Assembly (NCBI GenBank): GCA_934141145.1 | Contig: CAKPCA010000005.1 | Location: 1-64,000, forward strand | DNA from: an uncultured Bacilli bacterium | GTDB lineage: Bacteria > Bacillota_I > Bacilli_A > RF39 > UBA660 | Length of the DNA: 64,000 nucleotides | Direction: 5' to 3' | Shown: piece after piece, positions 36,667 through 44,976 of the stretch | Position numbering within the stretch: the first letter of the stretch is position 1 | Layout: every line of letters starts with the position of its first letter | Program-made: the position numbers and the translations under genes | The notes under the pieces: generated by a model | The model's input: only the letters and a program-made list of their open reading frames with translations | The model's database searches: none | Told to the model about the DNA's origin: nothing

Positions 36667-39600
36667 TTATTGTAATATTATATTTGCTTTAGGTACTGTA
36701 ATAACAGGTCTTATAGCATATTTTGTATTTGCAGTTGCTAATGATGGATTTGTTGTTTTATTTATACATATTGCTTGATTTTTTACTGAATTAAGTATAT
36801 TTCCGTATTCATCTTTTTGAAGTGGAATATAGGAACTATTCATTGTCCAATAGTTTTCATTTCCAATTAAGAAACTTACATCACTTAATTTAGATAATAA
36901 GTTTTCAAATTCACTAGTTGTAAGTAATCTAACTTTATACTTATTATATATTCCACTTTGACATGTTCCTTCCATTTTTAAGCTACCACCATAAGATTCT
37001 ATCTCAAGTCCTGAAGCATCATCACATATTTCACTATCAACTAATATTCCAGCATCTAAACTTGTATTATTAAGCCATGTAGTATTTATATATTTATTTA
37101 TTAATGAATTACTCCATTTATATGTATCATTTTTATTAGATATATGACTCATTTTTGTTTTAATCTCATTTTCATCTGCAAGCAATGTAACATTTGTTCC
37201 ATCATCATTTATAACATGGAACTTAACTCCACCATAAGTTAAACTAGAACCTATTTCAAAATTATTTTCTTTATATTCATCATTTTTTCTATCTATAATA
37301 GTTTCTTCATATGATTCAAGTTCTACTATTGAAACTTGATTTAAGAAAATCCCTGCTTCATTCCTAGAAGCAATATCAAGTGTTATTTCAAATGTTTTGG
37401 TTTCTCCGGGATTTATAAGTGTATCTTTTAATCCATCATAGTATATTTTACCATCTACACTAAACCAATTTTTATTTTCTTCATATTTTTCATCAAAACT
37501 CATACCATCTGGAATATTTTCTTCAATAAGTTTTACATAACCTGCTGAAGTTTTATTATTTGTTACTTCAAATCCATATGTTATTTTACCAGTTAAATTT
37601 TTTGGATTTTTTACACTTAATGATACAGTTTTTTCAAAATTATATTTATATGAATTAACAAGTCCATTATTATTAATCTCAATATTATTAATACCTTTTT
37701 TAATATCAACCTCAAATTCAGTTCTTTCAATTAATCCCATATCCAAGTTTTCTTGTTTTTCTGTATCTTTAGTCACCCTTATTCCGTTTTGCTTACTACT
37801 TATTTCTGCTTTACCAATTTCAGAAGAAACTTTATATGCATCAGAATCTATTGATGTATCACTTGTAAAATATCTGTTAGTTATATCATATTTATCTGAA
37901 TCATATAATAAATTTATTTTATATCTACCTACTTCTAATTTATCAAACAGGTATTTACCATCTTTATCTGTTAAAGTAGTTTCTAATTCTTTACATTTAT
38001 TATGTGAATCAAGTTTACATAGACTAATAGTTATATCACTTAAATAACTATTATCATCTTTTATTCCATTTTTATTTTTATCTATAAACACTTGTCCTGA
38101 AATACTTCTATTTACTACTCTTACGGTAGTTTTTGGTGATGTACTTTGAGATAATTTTTTACTTTTTACATATGTTATATTACTATATTTATTTGCATAA
38201 TTATTATCTTTAGGTTTTATAAATATTTCAATATCATCTGTTGTTTCTTCAGAATTTAATTTTATAGTATCAATTTTAATCGCAGCGGCATTTACATACT
38301 CTTTTGTTATGTTACATGTTTCCCACTTATTTAAAGTACTATCTACTTCTTTAGATAGTTTACTAACTTCACCATTATAACAATATACATTTGCATTTTG
38401 AAGGGATGTTGGAAGTTTAACTTTTACAGTATAGGAACCATCATATTTAGTCCCTAAATCGTCATTGTTATATGGCAGAATATTCATAAAAGTTAAATTA
38501 TCTATAGTTTCATTAGAATTATTATATGCATTAATTTTATAGCTAAATTTTTTATTTTTTTCTATTACTTTTCCTGAATCTCCTACACTTTCGGAAACAA
38601 TTATTCCCTCATTACCTGTAACATATATAGTTTCACTAGAAATTAATGTTTCAATTATGCTAGTATCAACTTCACCATTTACATTTATAGTAGACATAGA
38701 ACTCGTTACTACTACTTCATTATTTGCACCCTTTATATTAGATTTAAATACTGCATCAAAATATATAGGATCTATTTTAATATTAGGTTTAGTATATGGC
38801 AAACTGTATATTAATGTAGTAGTTCCATCATTATTTTTTATTATACTTGGCATCATATAGTTACTATTTTTTCTAAATTCTAATTCTTTAGGAAGTGTTA
38901 TAACTATTTTTAATTCTTTTATATACCATACATCTTCTGCACCTACGCTCATGCTATTATCAGTAATATTAACTGTTGTAGAATATGTTAATATTTCATT
39001 ATCACTAGTAACATATGAAATCTTTTTACTTCCATCACTTTTCTTATTTGTAATATTAATTTCATTTCTAGCAGAATAACTAATTATTTTTAAGCTATCA
39101 CCATATGTTTCATTAAAAACAGTTGCTATATTTCCTTTATAATATGTCTTTATATAATTATTATAATTAGTTATACTTGAATCATTTGATGAAACTGATG
39201 GTGCAAAATAAATATTATTACTTGTATTTTTTGATTTTACTGATGTAACCGCTTGATACGTTTGCGTTATATCAGGAATATTTCTAACTCTTAATCCAAC
39301 TATAAAATCAATACTAATTTCTTCATCTAAGAATTTTTCATTCTTAGTTTCTAATATTATTTTTGAAATTTTTTCATTACCTATTTTACTTATATCAGTA
39401 TAAATCTTTTCAGTATTATCTTTTGCTTTTATACATGGTCCACCATATAAATTCATTATTTGATCTTCATTTAGATTTTCATAATTATCTTTTACCATTT
39501 TACATTGATTTAAAATAGTATTTTTATCTACATCCAATATATTTTTATCTAATGTATCATTGCTATAATTAATAACTTCATAATTATCTTTTGAAAAATC

Positions 39601-41109
39601 TGAAGTTATATATTTTACTATAAAATCATTTTCAGAAATATTACATTTTTTATTACCACAATTTAATTTTATTTTATAATCACTATCATTTAATTTTATT
39701 AATTCAAACGCTTTAGAATCAATTTTAATAATTTGACTTATTCCTGTTTTAAGAGTACTATTTTTAAAATTAAATGTAGATTTATATGCTATTTCATCCC
39801 CTCTTGTAGCAGATGAATAACCCCTACCTTTAGTAGATAGTTCTCTATATGTATCTTTATTTATAAATGAACCTAATAAATTATAATCTTTTTGATCTTG
39901 ATACTTATTTACTATACTAGTAGAATTATTAGAAAGTGTTACTTCACTTAAATCTTCATTTTTAACAGTTTTAGCAATATTTTTATTTTCTTCATTTACA
40001 TTCATAGTAACTATAATATCATTTTTTAAATCAGTACTTGTTCTCTTTGAAAATATTGTTAAGGCGATTGATGCAAATATTCCATTATTATTTTCAAGTA
40101 TATTTCCATTTGCAGTAACAGTATTATAATTTTCATTATAATTTTTTATTGTCATTGTATATACATTATCACTTTTTTTAGCAATAGTTACATTACTATT
40201 GTTAATATTATATGGAAGTTCTAGCTTTACTGGATTTATATTATCTATTTTTTCATTTTTATAAACTCTTGCATATTTTTCATCAATTATTATTGGTTGC
40301 CCATTACTTTGTTCAAATTTTATATCAAATGTTATATCCCCATTTGGTAATAACATTCCTTTTATTCCTTTTTCTTTATTATCACCAATTATTCTAAGAC
40401 CAATTCCAAAAGTTAAATATCTTCCTTCTTCGTTATTAACTTGTCCAAATTGTGTATCATTATTTGATAATACAATTACATCAATATTTGACTTAGAGGA
40501 CACAATTGTAGGCATATAATTTACAATATCACTATCAGTTTTTAATTCTATTGCATCTTCCAAATCAGTAGTTTCTTTGATTTTAAAAGTAGGTTTAATT
40601 TCATACCCATTTGGAGCATTTTTTACTTTTAAAACAATTTGATCTGAAAAATCACCATAAGTATTTACATTTTTGGTTATGTATTTAGCAGTTTTACCAT
40701 CATTATCTAATATAAAAGTTCCATCCATAATTGAATGATTACCTGATTCAAAACTTACATATTTTAAATCATCATCAGATAAACTAACTATTATTTCTAC
40801 TTTTCTTTCTTCAAAATCAGAAATATCAGTATTACTTTTTGCTTTTATACTAAATTCAACATTATATAAAATATTATCGAAACTTCTAACTATTCTATCC
40901 TCATCAGATATATCATTACCAGGTCCTTTTAAATTATCAAATGGACCTGTTCCTGTTTTAATAGATACAATTTTTGCTTTATTTATTGTAACCATATTAG
41001 CAAATTCATCTGCTTTTACATAAAAACTTGCTATTAGCATAAGTACAATCAATAAAATAACTACTGTTATAATTAAAATTATAATTTTATTTCTTTTATT
41101 ATTTTCCAT
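36667..41109 (-). CDS. Giant surface protein with SdrD-B-like domain and C-terminal lectin-like fold
   Basis: A 1480-residue protein with an N-terminal span (about 8-30). A very long beta-rich region of DUF11-like and Ig-like character follows (about 35-1010). An SdrD-B-type domain is near residues 1010-1110 (GQVFIDKNKNGIKDDN, LTDKDGKYLFDKLEVGRYKI), then another beta domain. The C-terminal 140 residues end YWTMNSS ... YAIRPVITVPKANIILQ, the same type of end as the C-type-lectin-like pilin modules at 43677 and 51740. No LPxTG or C-terminal anchor is seen, so the N-terminal helix may be the anchor. It starts the operon, with the thioester adhesin 13 bases downstream. Confidence 0.82.
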   Translation of the reverse strand: MENNKRNKIIILIITVVILLIVLMLIASFYVKADEFANMVTINKAKIVSIKTGTGPFDNLKGPGNDISDEDRIVRSFDNILYNVEFSIKAKSNTDISDFEERKVEIIVSLSDDDLKYVSFESGNHSIMDGTFILDNDGKTAKYITKNVNTYGDFSDQIVLKVKNAPNGYEIKPTFKIKETTDLEDAIELKTDSDIVNYMPTIVSSKSNIDVIVLSNNDTQFGQVNNEEGRYLTFGIGLRIIGDNKEKGIKGMLLPNGDITFDIKFEQSNGQPIIIDEKYARVYKNEKIDNINPVKLELPYNINNSNVTIAKKSDNVYTMTIKNYNENYNTVTANGNILENNNGIFASIALTIFSKRTSTDLKNDIIVTMNVNEENKNIAKTVKNEDLSEVTLSNNSTSIVNKYQDQKDYNLLGSFINKDTYRELSTKGRGYSSATRGDEIAYKSTFNFKNSTLKTGISQIIKIDSKAFELIKLNDSDYKIKLNCGNKKCNISENDFIVKYITSDFSKDNYEVINYSNDTLDKNILDVDKNTILNQCKMVKDNYENLNEDQIMNLYGGPCIKAKDNTEKIYTDISKIGNEKISKIILETKNEKFLDEEISIDFIVGLRVRNIPDITQTYQAVTSVKSKNTSNNIYFAPSVSSNDSSITNYNNYIKTYYKGNIATVFNETYGDSLKIISYSARNEINITNKKSDGSKKISYVTSDNEILTYSTTVNITDNSMSVGAEDVWYIKELKIVITLPKELEFRKNSNYMMPSIIKNNDGTTTLIYSLPYTKPNIKIDPIYFDAVFKSNIKGANNEVVVTSSMSTINVNGEVDTSIIETLISSETIYVTGNEGIIVSESVGDSGKVIEKNKKFSYKINAYNNSNETIDNLTFMNILPYNNDDLGTKYDGSYTVKVKLPTSLQNANVYCYNGEVSKLSKEVDSTLNKWETCNITKEYVNAAAIKIDTIKLNSEETTDDIEIFIKPKDNNYANKYSNITYVKSKKLSQSTSPKTTVRVVNRSISGQVFIDKNKNGIKDDNSYLSDITISLCKLDSHNKCKELETTLTDKDGKYLFDKLEVGRYKINLLYDSDKYDITNRYFTSDTSIDSDAYKVSSEIGKAEISSKQNGIRVTKDTEKQENLDMGLIERTEFEVDIKKGINNIEINNNGLVNSYKYNFEKTVSLSVKNPKNLTGKITYGFEVTNNKTSAGYVKLIEENIPDGMSFDEKYEENKNWFSVDGKIYYDGLKDTLINPGETKTFEITLDIASRNEAGIFLNQVSIVELESYEETIIDRKNDEYKENNFEIGSSLTYGGVKFHVINDDGTNVTLLADENEIKTKMSHISNKNDTYKWSNSLINKYINTTWLNNTSLDAGILVDSEICDDASGLEIESYGGSLKMEGTCQSGIYNKYKVRLLTTSEFENLLSKLSDVSFLIGNENYWTMNSSYIPLQKDEYGNILNSVKNQAICINKTTNPSLATANTKYAIRPVITVPKANIILQ

Positions 41110-41136
41110 ACTGTAAACCTACTTTCATATAATTAA

Positions 41137-41165
41137 ATTATACTTTATTTTCTTCCTAAAATCAA
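41137..41165 (-). promoter_or_regulatory. Promoter of the two-gene surface-protein operon
   Basis: TTGATT (41160-41165), 17-base spacer, TATAAT (41137-41142), minus strand. Confidence 0.72.
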
Positions 41166-41181
41166 TATAGTTATTATTAAT

Positions 41182-41766
41182 TTATAGTAAATTTAAAGTA
41201 TCAATTATATCGTCCATTTTTTCATAAATCGGATCTATTTTTTCTTTCTTAGAAATTTTTACTATCTTAGCAGGAATTCCTACTACAGTAGCATTTTTAG
41301 GAACACTTTCTAATACTACTGCACCCGCACCTATCTTTGCATTTTCGCCCACAATAAATGAACCTAATACTTTTGCACCTGCTGATACTATTACGTTATC
41401 TTTTATAGTAGGGTGTCTTTTACCTTTTTCTTTACCTGTACCACCTAGTGTTACACCTTGATATAAAATAACATTATCACCTATCTCTGCAGTTTCTCCA
41501 ATAACAACACCTATACCATGATCAATAAATAAATTCTTGCCTATTTTAGCTCCTGGATGTATTTCTATTCCTGTTTTTCTTTTACCTTTTTCAGATATTA
41601 ATCTTGCTATAAAATAATGTTTTCTTAAATAAAAATAATGTGCTACTTTATAATACAAAATAGCCCAAAAACTTGGATATAAAAGCGTTTCTAAACTACT
41701 TTTAATTGCAGGATCATTTCCTTTTATTACATTAATTTGGCTTCTAATATATTTAACTATTCTCAT
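41182..41766 (-). CDS. cysE: Serine O-acetyltransferase
   Basis: First enzyme of cysteine synthesis, transferring acetyl from acetyl-CoA to L-serine. The 194-residue protein has a short alpha-helical N-terminal part and left-handed beta helix hexapeptide repeats (IEIHPGAKIGKNLFIDHGIG, VIGETAEIGDNVILYQGVTL). The catalytic DHG histidine, the GGTGKEKGKRHP loop and the GAGAVV...VGIPAKIV end are present. No cysK is next to it. Usual length for the Bacillota short form. Monocistronic by layout. Confidence 0.94.
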   Translation of the reverse strand: MRIVKYIRSQINVIKGNDPAIKSSLETLLYPSFWAILYYKVAHYFYLRKHYFIARLISEKGKRKTGIEIHPGAKIGKNLFIDHGIGVVIGETAEIGDNVILYQGVTLGGTGKEKGKRHPTIKDNVIVSAGAKVLGSFIVGENAKIGAGAVVLESVPKNATVVGIPAKIVKISKKEKIDPIYEKMDDIIDTLNLL

Positions 41767-41810
41767 AAGATTTACCTCCTATTTATTATATTCAGTAACG
41801 ATATAAAAAA

Positions 41811-41835
41811 CATAATAAAAAGGACTAAAAGTCCT
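41811..41835 (-). terminator. Intrinsic terminator after the corA-like gene
   Basis: A 5-bp GC-containing stem (41821-41825 with 41831-41835, AGGAC/GTCCT) followed by TTTTTATTATG on the minus strand. Confidence 0.65.
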
Positions 41836-42769
41836 ATAATAATTTTTTCTTTCTTAAATATACTGCAAGTGCTATAGATATTAATACAGAAATTCCTATT
41901 ATTATCCAGAATGAATAACTTAATGTAGATAATTTACCAAGTGGTACATTCATGCCTATAAATGACGCTATCATAGTTGGAATAGAAAATATAATTGTTA
42001 TACTAGTTAATATTTTCATAACTTGATTTAAATTATTAGAAATAATTGTTGCATATGCATCAGATACACTACTTAATATTTCTCTATATATATTAGCCAT
42101 TTCAACGCCTTGTTTATTTTCTATTTGTGCATCTTCTAATAAATCTAAATCATCTTCATACATAGGTATTACATTACCTTTTGCCATTCTATCTATAAGT
42201 ACATCATTTTCTTTTAGAGATGTAATAAAATATACTAGACTTTTCTCAATATTAAGTACACTTATAAGTTCTTTATTTTCTGTCGCATTATATAATATTT
42301 TCTCTTTATTATATATATTTCTATTTATAAATTTTAGATATTTTAAATATAACTTAGCATTTTCATATAATATTTGTATAGTAAATCTAGACTTTTTCTC
42401 TGTATGTAAATCCTTTACCATTCCATTTTTAAAATTTCTTAATACTTCTAATTTTTTAGATGAGATAGTAAGTAAATAACCATTATTATTTATTATAATA
42501 CCAAGTGGCATTGTCGCATACTTATTATCAGTATCTTCTATATATGGAGAATCTACTACTATTAAAGTCGAACTACCATCAACCTCTGTTCTAGGTATTT
42601 CTTCTTCATCTAGAAGTTTTAATATTAACTCTCTACTAATTCCAGTCTCTTTAGAAACTAAATCTATTTCTTCTGTTGTTGGTAAAGTTAAATTAATCCA
42701 GCAATCTTTTTCAATTTTTTCTAGTTTTGAAATATTAGATAATGTATCAGTTTTATATATTTTTAACAT
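41834..42769 (-). CDS. corA: CorA-family magnesium transporter
   Basis: A 311-residue CorA-type channel. A large N-terminal cytoplasmic domain (1-245) is followed by two C-terminal spans, with the pore motif GMN in ASFIGMNVPLG. The reading frame can be extended to 42880, but that would overlap the radical SAM gene by 95 bases. An AAAGGGG ribosome-binding site stands before the ATG at 42769, so the shorter start is used. Cotranscribed with the radical SAM gene upstream (16-base gap). Confidence 0.92.
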   Translation of the reverse strand: MLKIYKTDTLSNISKLEKIEKDCWINLTLPTTEEIDLVSKETGISRELILKLLDEEEIPRTEVDGSSTLIVVDSPYIEDTDNKYATMPLGIIINNNGYLLTISSKKLEVLRNFKNGMVKDLHTEKKSRFTIQILYENAKLYLKYLKFINRNIYNKEKILYNATENKELISVLNIEKSLVYFITSLKENDVLIDRMAKGNVIPMYEDDLDLLEDAQIENKQGVEMANIYREILSSVSDAYATIISNNLNQVMKILTSITIIFSIPTMIASFIGMNVPLGKLSTLSYSFWIIIGISVLISIALAVYLRKKKLL

Positions 42770-42785
42770 ATTATTTACCCCTTTT

Positions 42786-43589
42786 CTATAAAAATTTACA
42801 ATGTCTACATAATTCCTCTTTCTTTTTATTATTTTTAAATCCATTAAGCATATTTTGATACCTTTTAGAATTAATAACATCTTCTAAATTATCTTTATAT
42901 ATATTACCAAGATTAATAATGCCTTTTGAATCAAGACAGCACGGGACAATAGTACCATCTGAAAGTATTCCTAAATGATCTTTTAGTGCATAACATTTAC
43001 CATTTATAGAATAATGATCATTATTTAAATCTGGCCATATAAATTCTTTTGAAAAATTTAAATATACATTTTTATCTAATGATATATTACTTATTTTTTG
43101 AAAGTTGTCAATATTAATGCTAAATCTTTTGCTTAGATTTTGTATTATTAAATTTGAATAATTACTTTTAGTCCATAACCTTAATGATATATATGTATTA
43201 TCTTTATTTTTATCTATATAATCATATATGCCATTAAGATATTCTTCTAAAGATTTCTTATATTTCAAATCAAAGCTATGAAGCGATATATTTACTTGTC
43301 TTACATTTTTATTATCAATTATATTGTTAATTAGATATCCATTAGTAGTAATATTTATTTTATATCCTTTTTTAGTTCCTAAATCTATGAACTCATTTAT
43401 CTTTGGATGAATCAATGGTTCACCTAAAATATGAAAATATAAATACTCTGTAAAACCATTTAATTTATCTAATACTGCACAAAAAGAATTAATATCCATT
43501 ATATTTCTCAATCTACTATTTTTAATACAAAAATCACATGATAAATTACATACATTAGTAATTTCTAAATATATCTTTTTAAACTTCAT
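42786..43589 (-). CDS. Radical SAM/SPASM-type protein
   Basis: A 267-residue radical SAM enzyme. C-N-L-S-C-D-F-C near residue 14 is the CxxxCxxC cluster motif. A GEP-type SAM segment is seen (FHILGEPLIHPKINEF), then TTNGYLI. The C-terminal part carries SPASM-like cysteines (KCYALKDHLGILSDGTIVPC, then C, and a final CRHC). A GTG/ATG extension up to 43607 is possible, but GGTGAT lies six bases before the ATG at 43589. The substrate is unknown. SPASM proteins often modify peptides, but no small precursor gene is visible next door. Confidence 0.9.
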   Translation of the reverse strand: MKFKKIYLEITNVCNLSCDFCIKNSRLRNIMDINSFCAVLDKLNGFTEYLYFHILGEPLIHPKINEFIDLGTKKGYKINITTNGYLINNIIDNKNVRQVNISLHSFDLKYKKSLEEYLNGIYDYIDKNKDNTYISLRLWTKSNYSNLIIQNLSKRFSINIDNFQKISNISLDKNVYLNFSKEFIWPDLNNDHYSINGKCYALKDHLGILSDGTIVPCCLDSKGIINLGNIYKDNLEDVINSKRYQNMLNGFKNNKKKEELCRHCKFL

Positions 43590-43630
43590 AGATATCACCA
43601 TAGACATAATAACAAATTATCAATAAAAAA

Positions 43631-43671
43631 ACAATTTAAAAAGAACTAATCATTTAAAAATTAGTTCTTTT
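43631..43671 (-). terminator. Intrinsic terminator after the lectin-like pilin gene (43677)
   Basis: A 12-bp stem (43639-43650 with 43660-43671, loop of 9) with a T-rich tail on the minus strand. Confidence 0.78.
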
Positions 43672-43676
43672 ATTAA

Positions 43677-44849
43677 TTAATATGAAATATTTACTTTAGG
43701 TACCTCTATTGCTGGACGAACACCAAGGTCATCAGAATCTGAAACAGTATCATTGTTCACACTGCGAAAACTACTATATATATCAAAAGCAGAACTAGAG
43801 GTACTGGAATAAGCATTTTCAAGCCACCATGCCCATGATGCTTTACCATTACTTGAAAATTTAGTATTTTCAAAAAAATATGTAAAATTGTTTAGTTCTC
43901 CAAAATCATAAGTTGGTATACTAGTTAACCCTGTCGCCTTTCTTACTTCCTGTATTGTAAGTAATCTTGCTGCATATCCTGCATAACTAAAGTTACTTGG
44001 CAATGTTCCTCCTGTTGTTGTGTTTCCACCACTTTCATTTGTTATCGCTCTTGTACTATTTGTTAAACTTACATTTTTCCATTGTGTAATTGTCGGAAGC
44101 TGTGCAATTGCTGTTCTTGGTCCATGAAAATTTTCTTCTGAACTATCATAAGCATATACCTCACTATTACTTGGACTACCTGCACTTACATTATTATAAT
44201 AAATTAATACTGCTGCATCATTACTCATATCTGTTACATAATAAAATCTTTCTGTTGTTGAATCGTATGTTCCATCTCCATTTACATCACAATCAAATGC
44301 ATCCCCTGAAGTAAGTGTTCCTTTTGTTCCTAAGTTACCATATGTTATTGTAGTTGTTCCTTTTGAACCACTAGTTGTATATCCAGCTCCTGAACAAGAA
44401 TATGTTGTATCTGTCTGTGTACATTCTTCTGTATGAAGTGTTGTTGCTCTTTTACATATTATTTTATTGTTATTATCGTCTTTTGATATTTCTGTACCAT
44501 CAAATTTTAATGTATCATCTTTAAATGTTCCATTACAATAAGTTATACTTCCACTTATTTTATCTTTATTTTTTAGTTTTAATTCTTTTGAATTTGCTGT
44601 ACTTTGATCATCAAAATCAAATAAATAACAACCATCATTATTTTTTATAAAGTTAGATTCATTTAGTGCATCTCCTGCGGTTATTTGTGTTTTTATTGCA
44701 TCTTTTACAAGTTTTATACTACTTTCCGCACTACTTTCTTTTGACTTTTCTATTACATCTAATATCTTTGGTACTGCTATTACTGTTATTATTGCAAGAA
44801 TTACTATTACTGCTAAAAGTTCTATTAATGTAAATCCTTTTTTCTTCAT
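43677..44849 (-). CDS. Type IV pilin-like protein with a C-type-lectin-like head (copy 1)
   Basis: A 390-residue protein. The class III leader MKKKG/FTLIELLAVIVILA has Glu at +5, and the pilin shaft (1-121) nearly equals that of the glycine-rich pilin. From residue 131 it carries the module beginning ICKRATTLHTEECTQTD and ending GVRPAIEVPKVNISY, whose WAWWLENA...G-V-R-P pattern matches the FGE/C-type-lectin-like fold used by DGR targets. The 29 codons between (residues 347-375) are hypervariable compared with the homologous module at 51740-52507. It has its own promoter and terminator. Function is inferred to be ligand binding on a pilus. Confidence 0.85.
   Translation of the reverse strand: MKKKGFTLIELLAVIVILAIITVIAVPKILDVIEKSKESSAESSIKLVKDAIKTQITAGDALNESNFIKNNDGCYLFDFDDQSTANSKELKLKNKDKISGSITYCNGTFKDDTLKFDGTEISKDDNNNKIICKRATTLHTEECTQTDTTYSCSGAGYTTSGSKGTTTITYGNLGTKGTLTSGDAFDCDVNGDGTYDSTTERFYYVTDMSNDAAVLIYYNNVSAGSPSNSEVYAYDSSEENFHGPRTAIAQLPTITQWKNVSLTNSTRAITNESGGNTTTGGTLPSNFSYAGYAARLLTIQEVRKATGLTSIPTYDFGELNNFTYFFENTKFSSNGKASWAWWLENAYSSTSSSAFDIYSSFRSVNNDTVSDSDDLGVRPAIEVPKVNISY
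43686..44459 (-). repeat. Lectin-like module, copy 1
   Basis: Codes for residues 131-388 of the pilin at 43677. It is homologous to 51740-52507 at both DNA and protein level. In the 53 residues before the variable block 36 are identical, against 9 of 29 inside it. The two copies sit on different pilin N-termini, so the module has been copied as a unit. Confidence 0.85.
43725..43811 (-). other. Candidate DGR-type variable repeat, copy 1
   Basis: Twenty-nine codons (residues 347-375) between the conserved LENA and G-V-R-P. Almost all codons that differ from copy 2 end in T or C, e.g. TAT, AGT, ACC, GAT, GAC, CTT. This is expected if a template full of AAY codons was changed at adenines. Codons with no A in the inferred template (TCC, TCT, GCT, CGC, GTT) are kept at the same positions in both copies. 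Base composition is host-like here, unlike copy 2. Confidence 0.6.
44487..44849 (-). repeat. Pilin shaft cassette, copy B
   Basis: Partner of 22246-22608: the same pilin shaft (residues 1-121), here joined to the lectin-like head. Confidence 0.75.
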
Positions 44850-44890
44850 ATTTTCTATTCTCCTTAAAACTAATTTCTACTCTAGATTCA

Positions 44891-44919
44891 AGTTTATCAT
44901 TCTTTTATCTCCTTATCAA
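44891..44919 (-). promoter_or_regulatory. Promoter of the lectin-like pilin (43677)
   Basis: TTGATA (44914-44919), 17-base spacer, TAAACT (44891-44896) with an extended TGA, minus strand. Confidence 0.58.
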
Positions 44920-44950
44920 GTATATTTTTATATTCATTTACAAATATAAA

Positions 44951-44976
44951 AAGTTCATAATATTAATTATGAACTT
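44951..44976 (-). terminator. Intrinsic terminator after the leucine-rich pilin gene
   Basis: An 11-bp perfect stem (44951-44961 with 44966-44976, loop of 4) followed by TTTATATTTG on the minus strand. Confidence 0.75.

Noticed and set aside
42786..43589. Radical SAM gene as part of a peptide-natural-product cluster
   Set aside because: No short precursor gene, protease or exporter adjoins. Neighbours are corA and a pilin.
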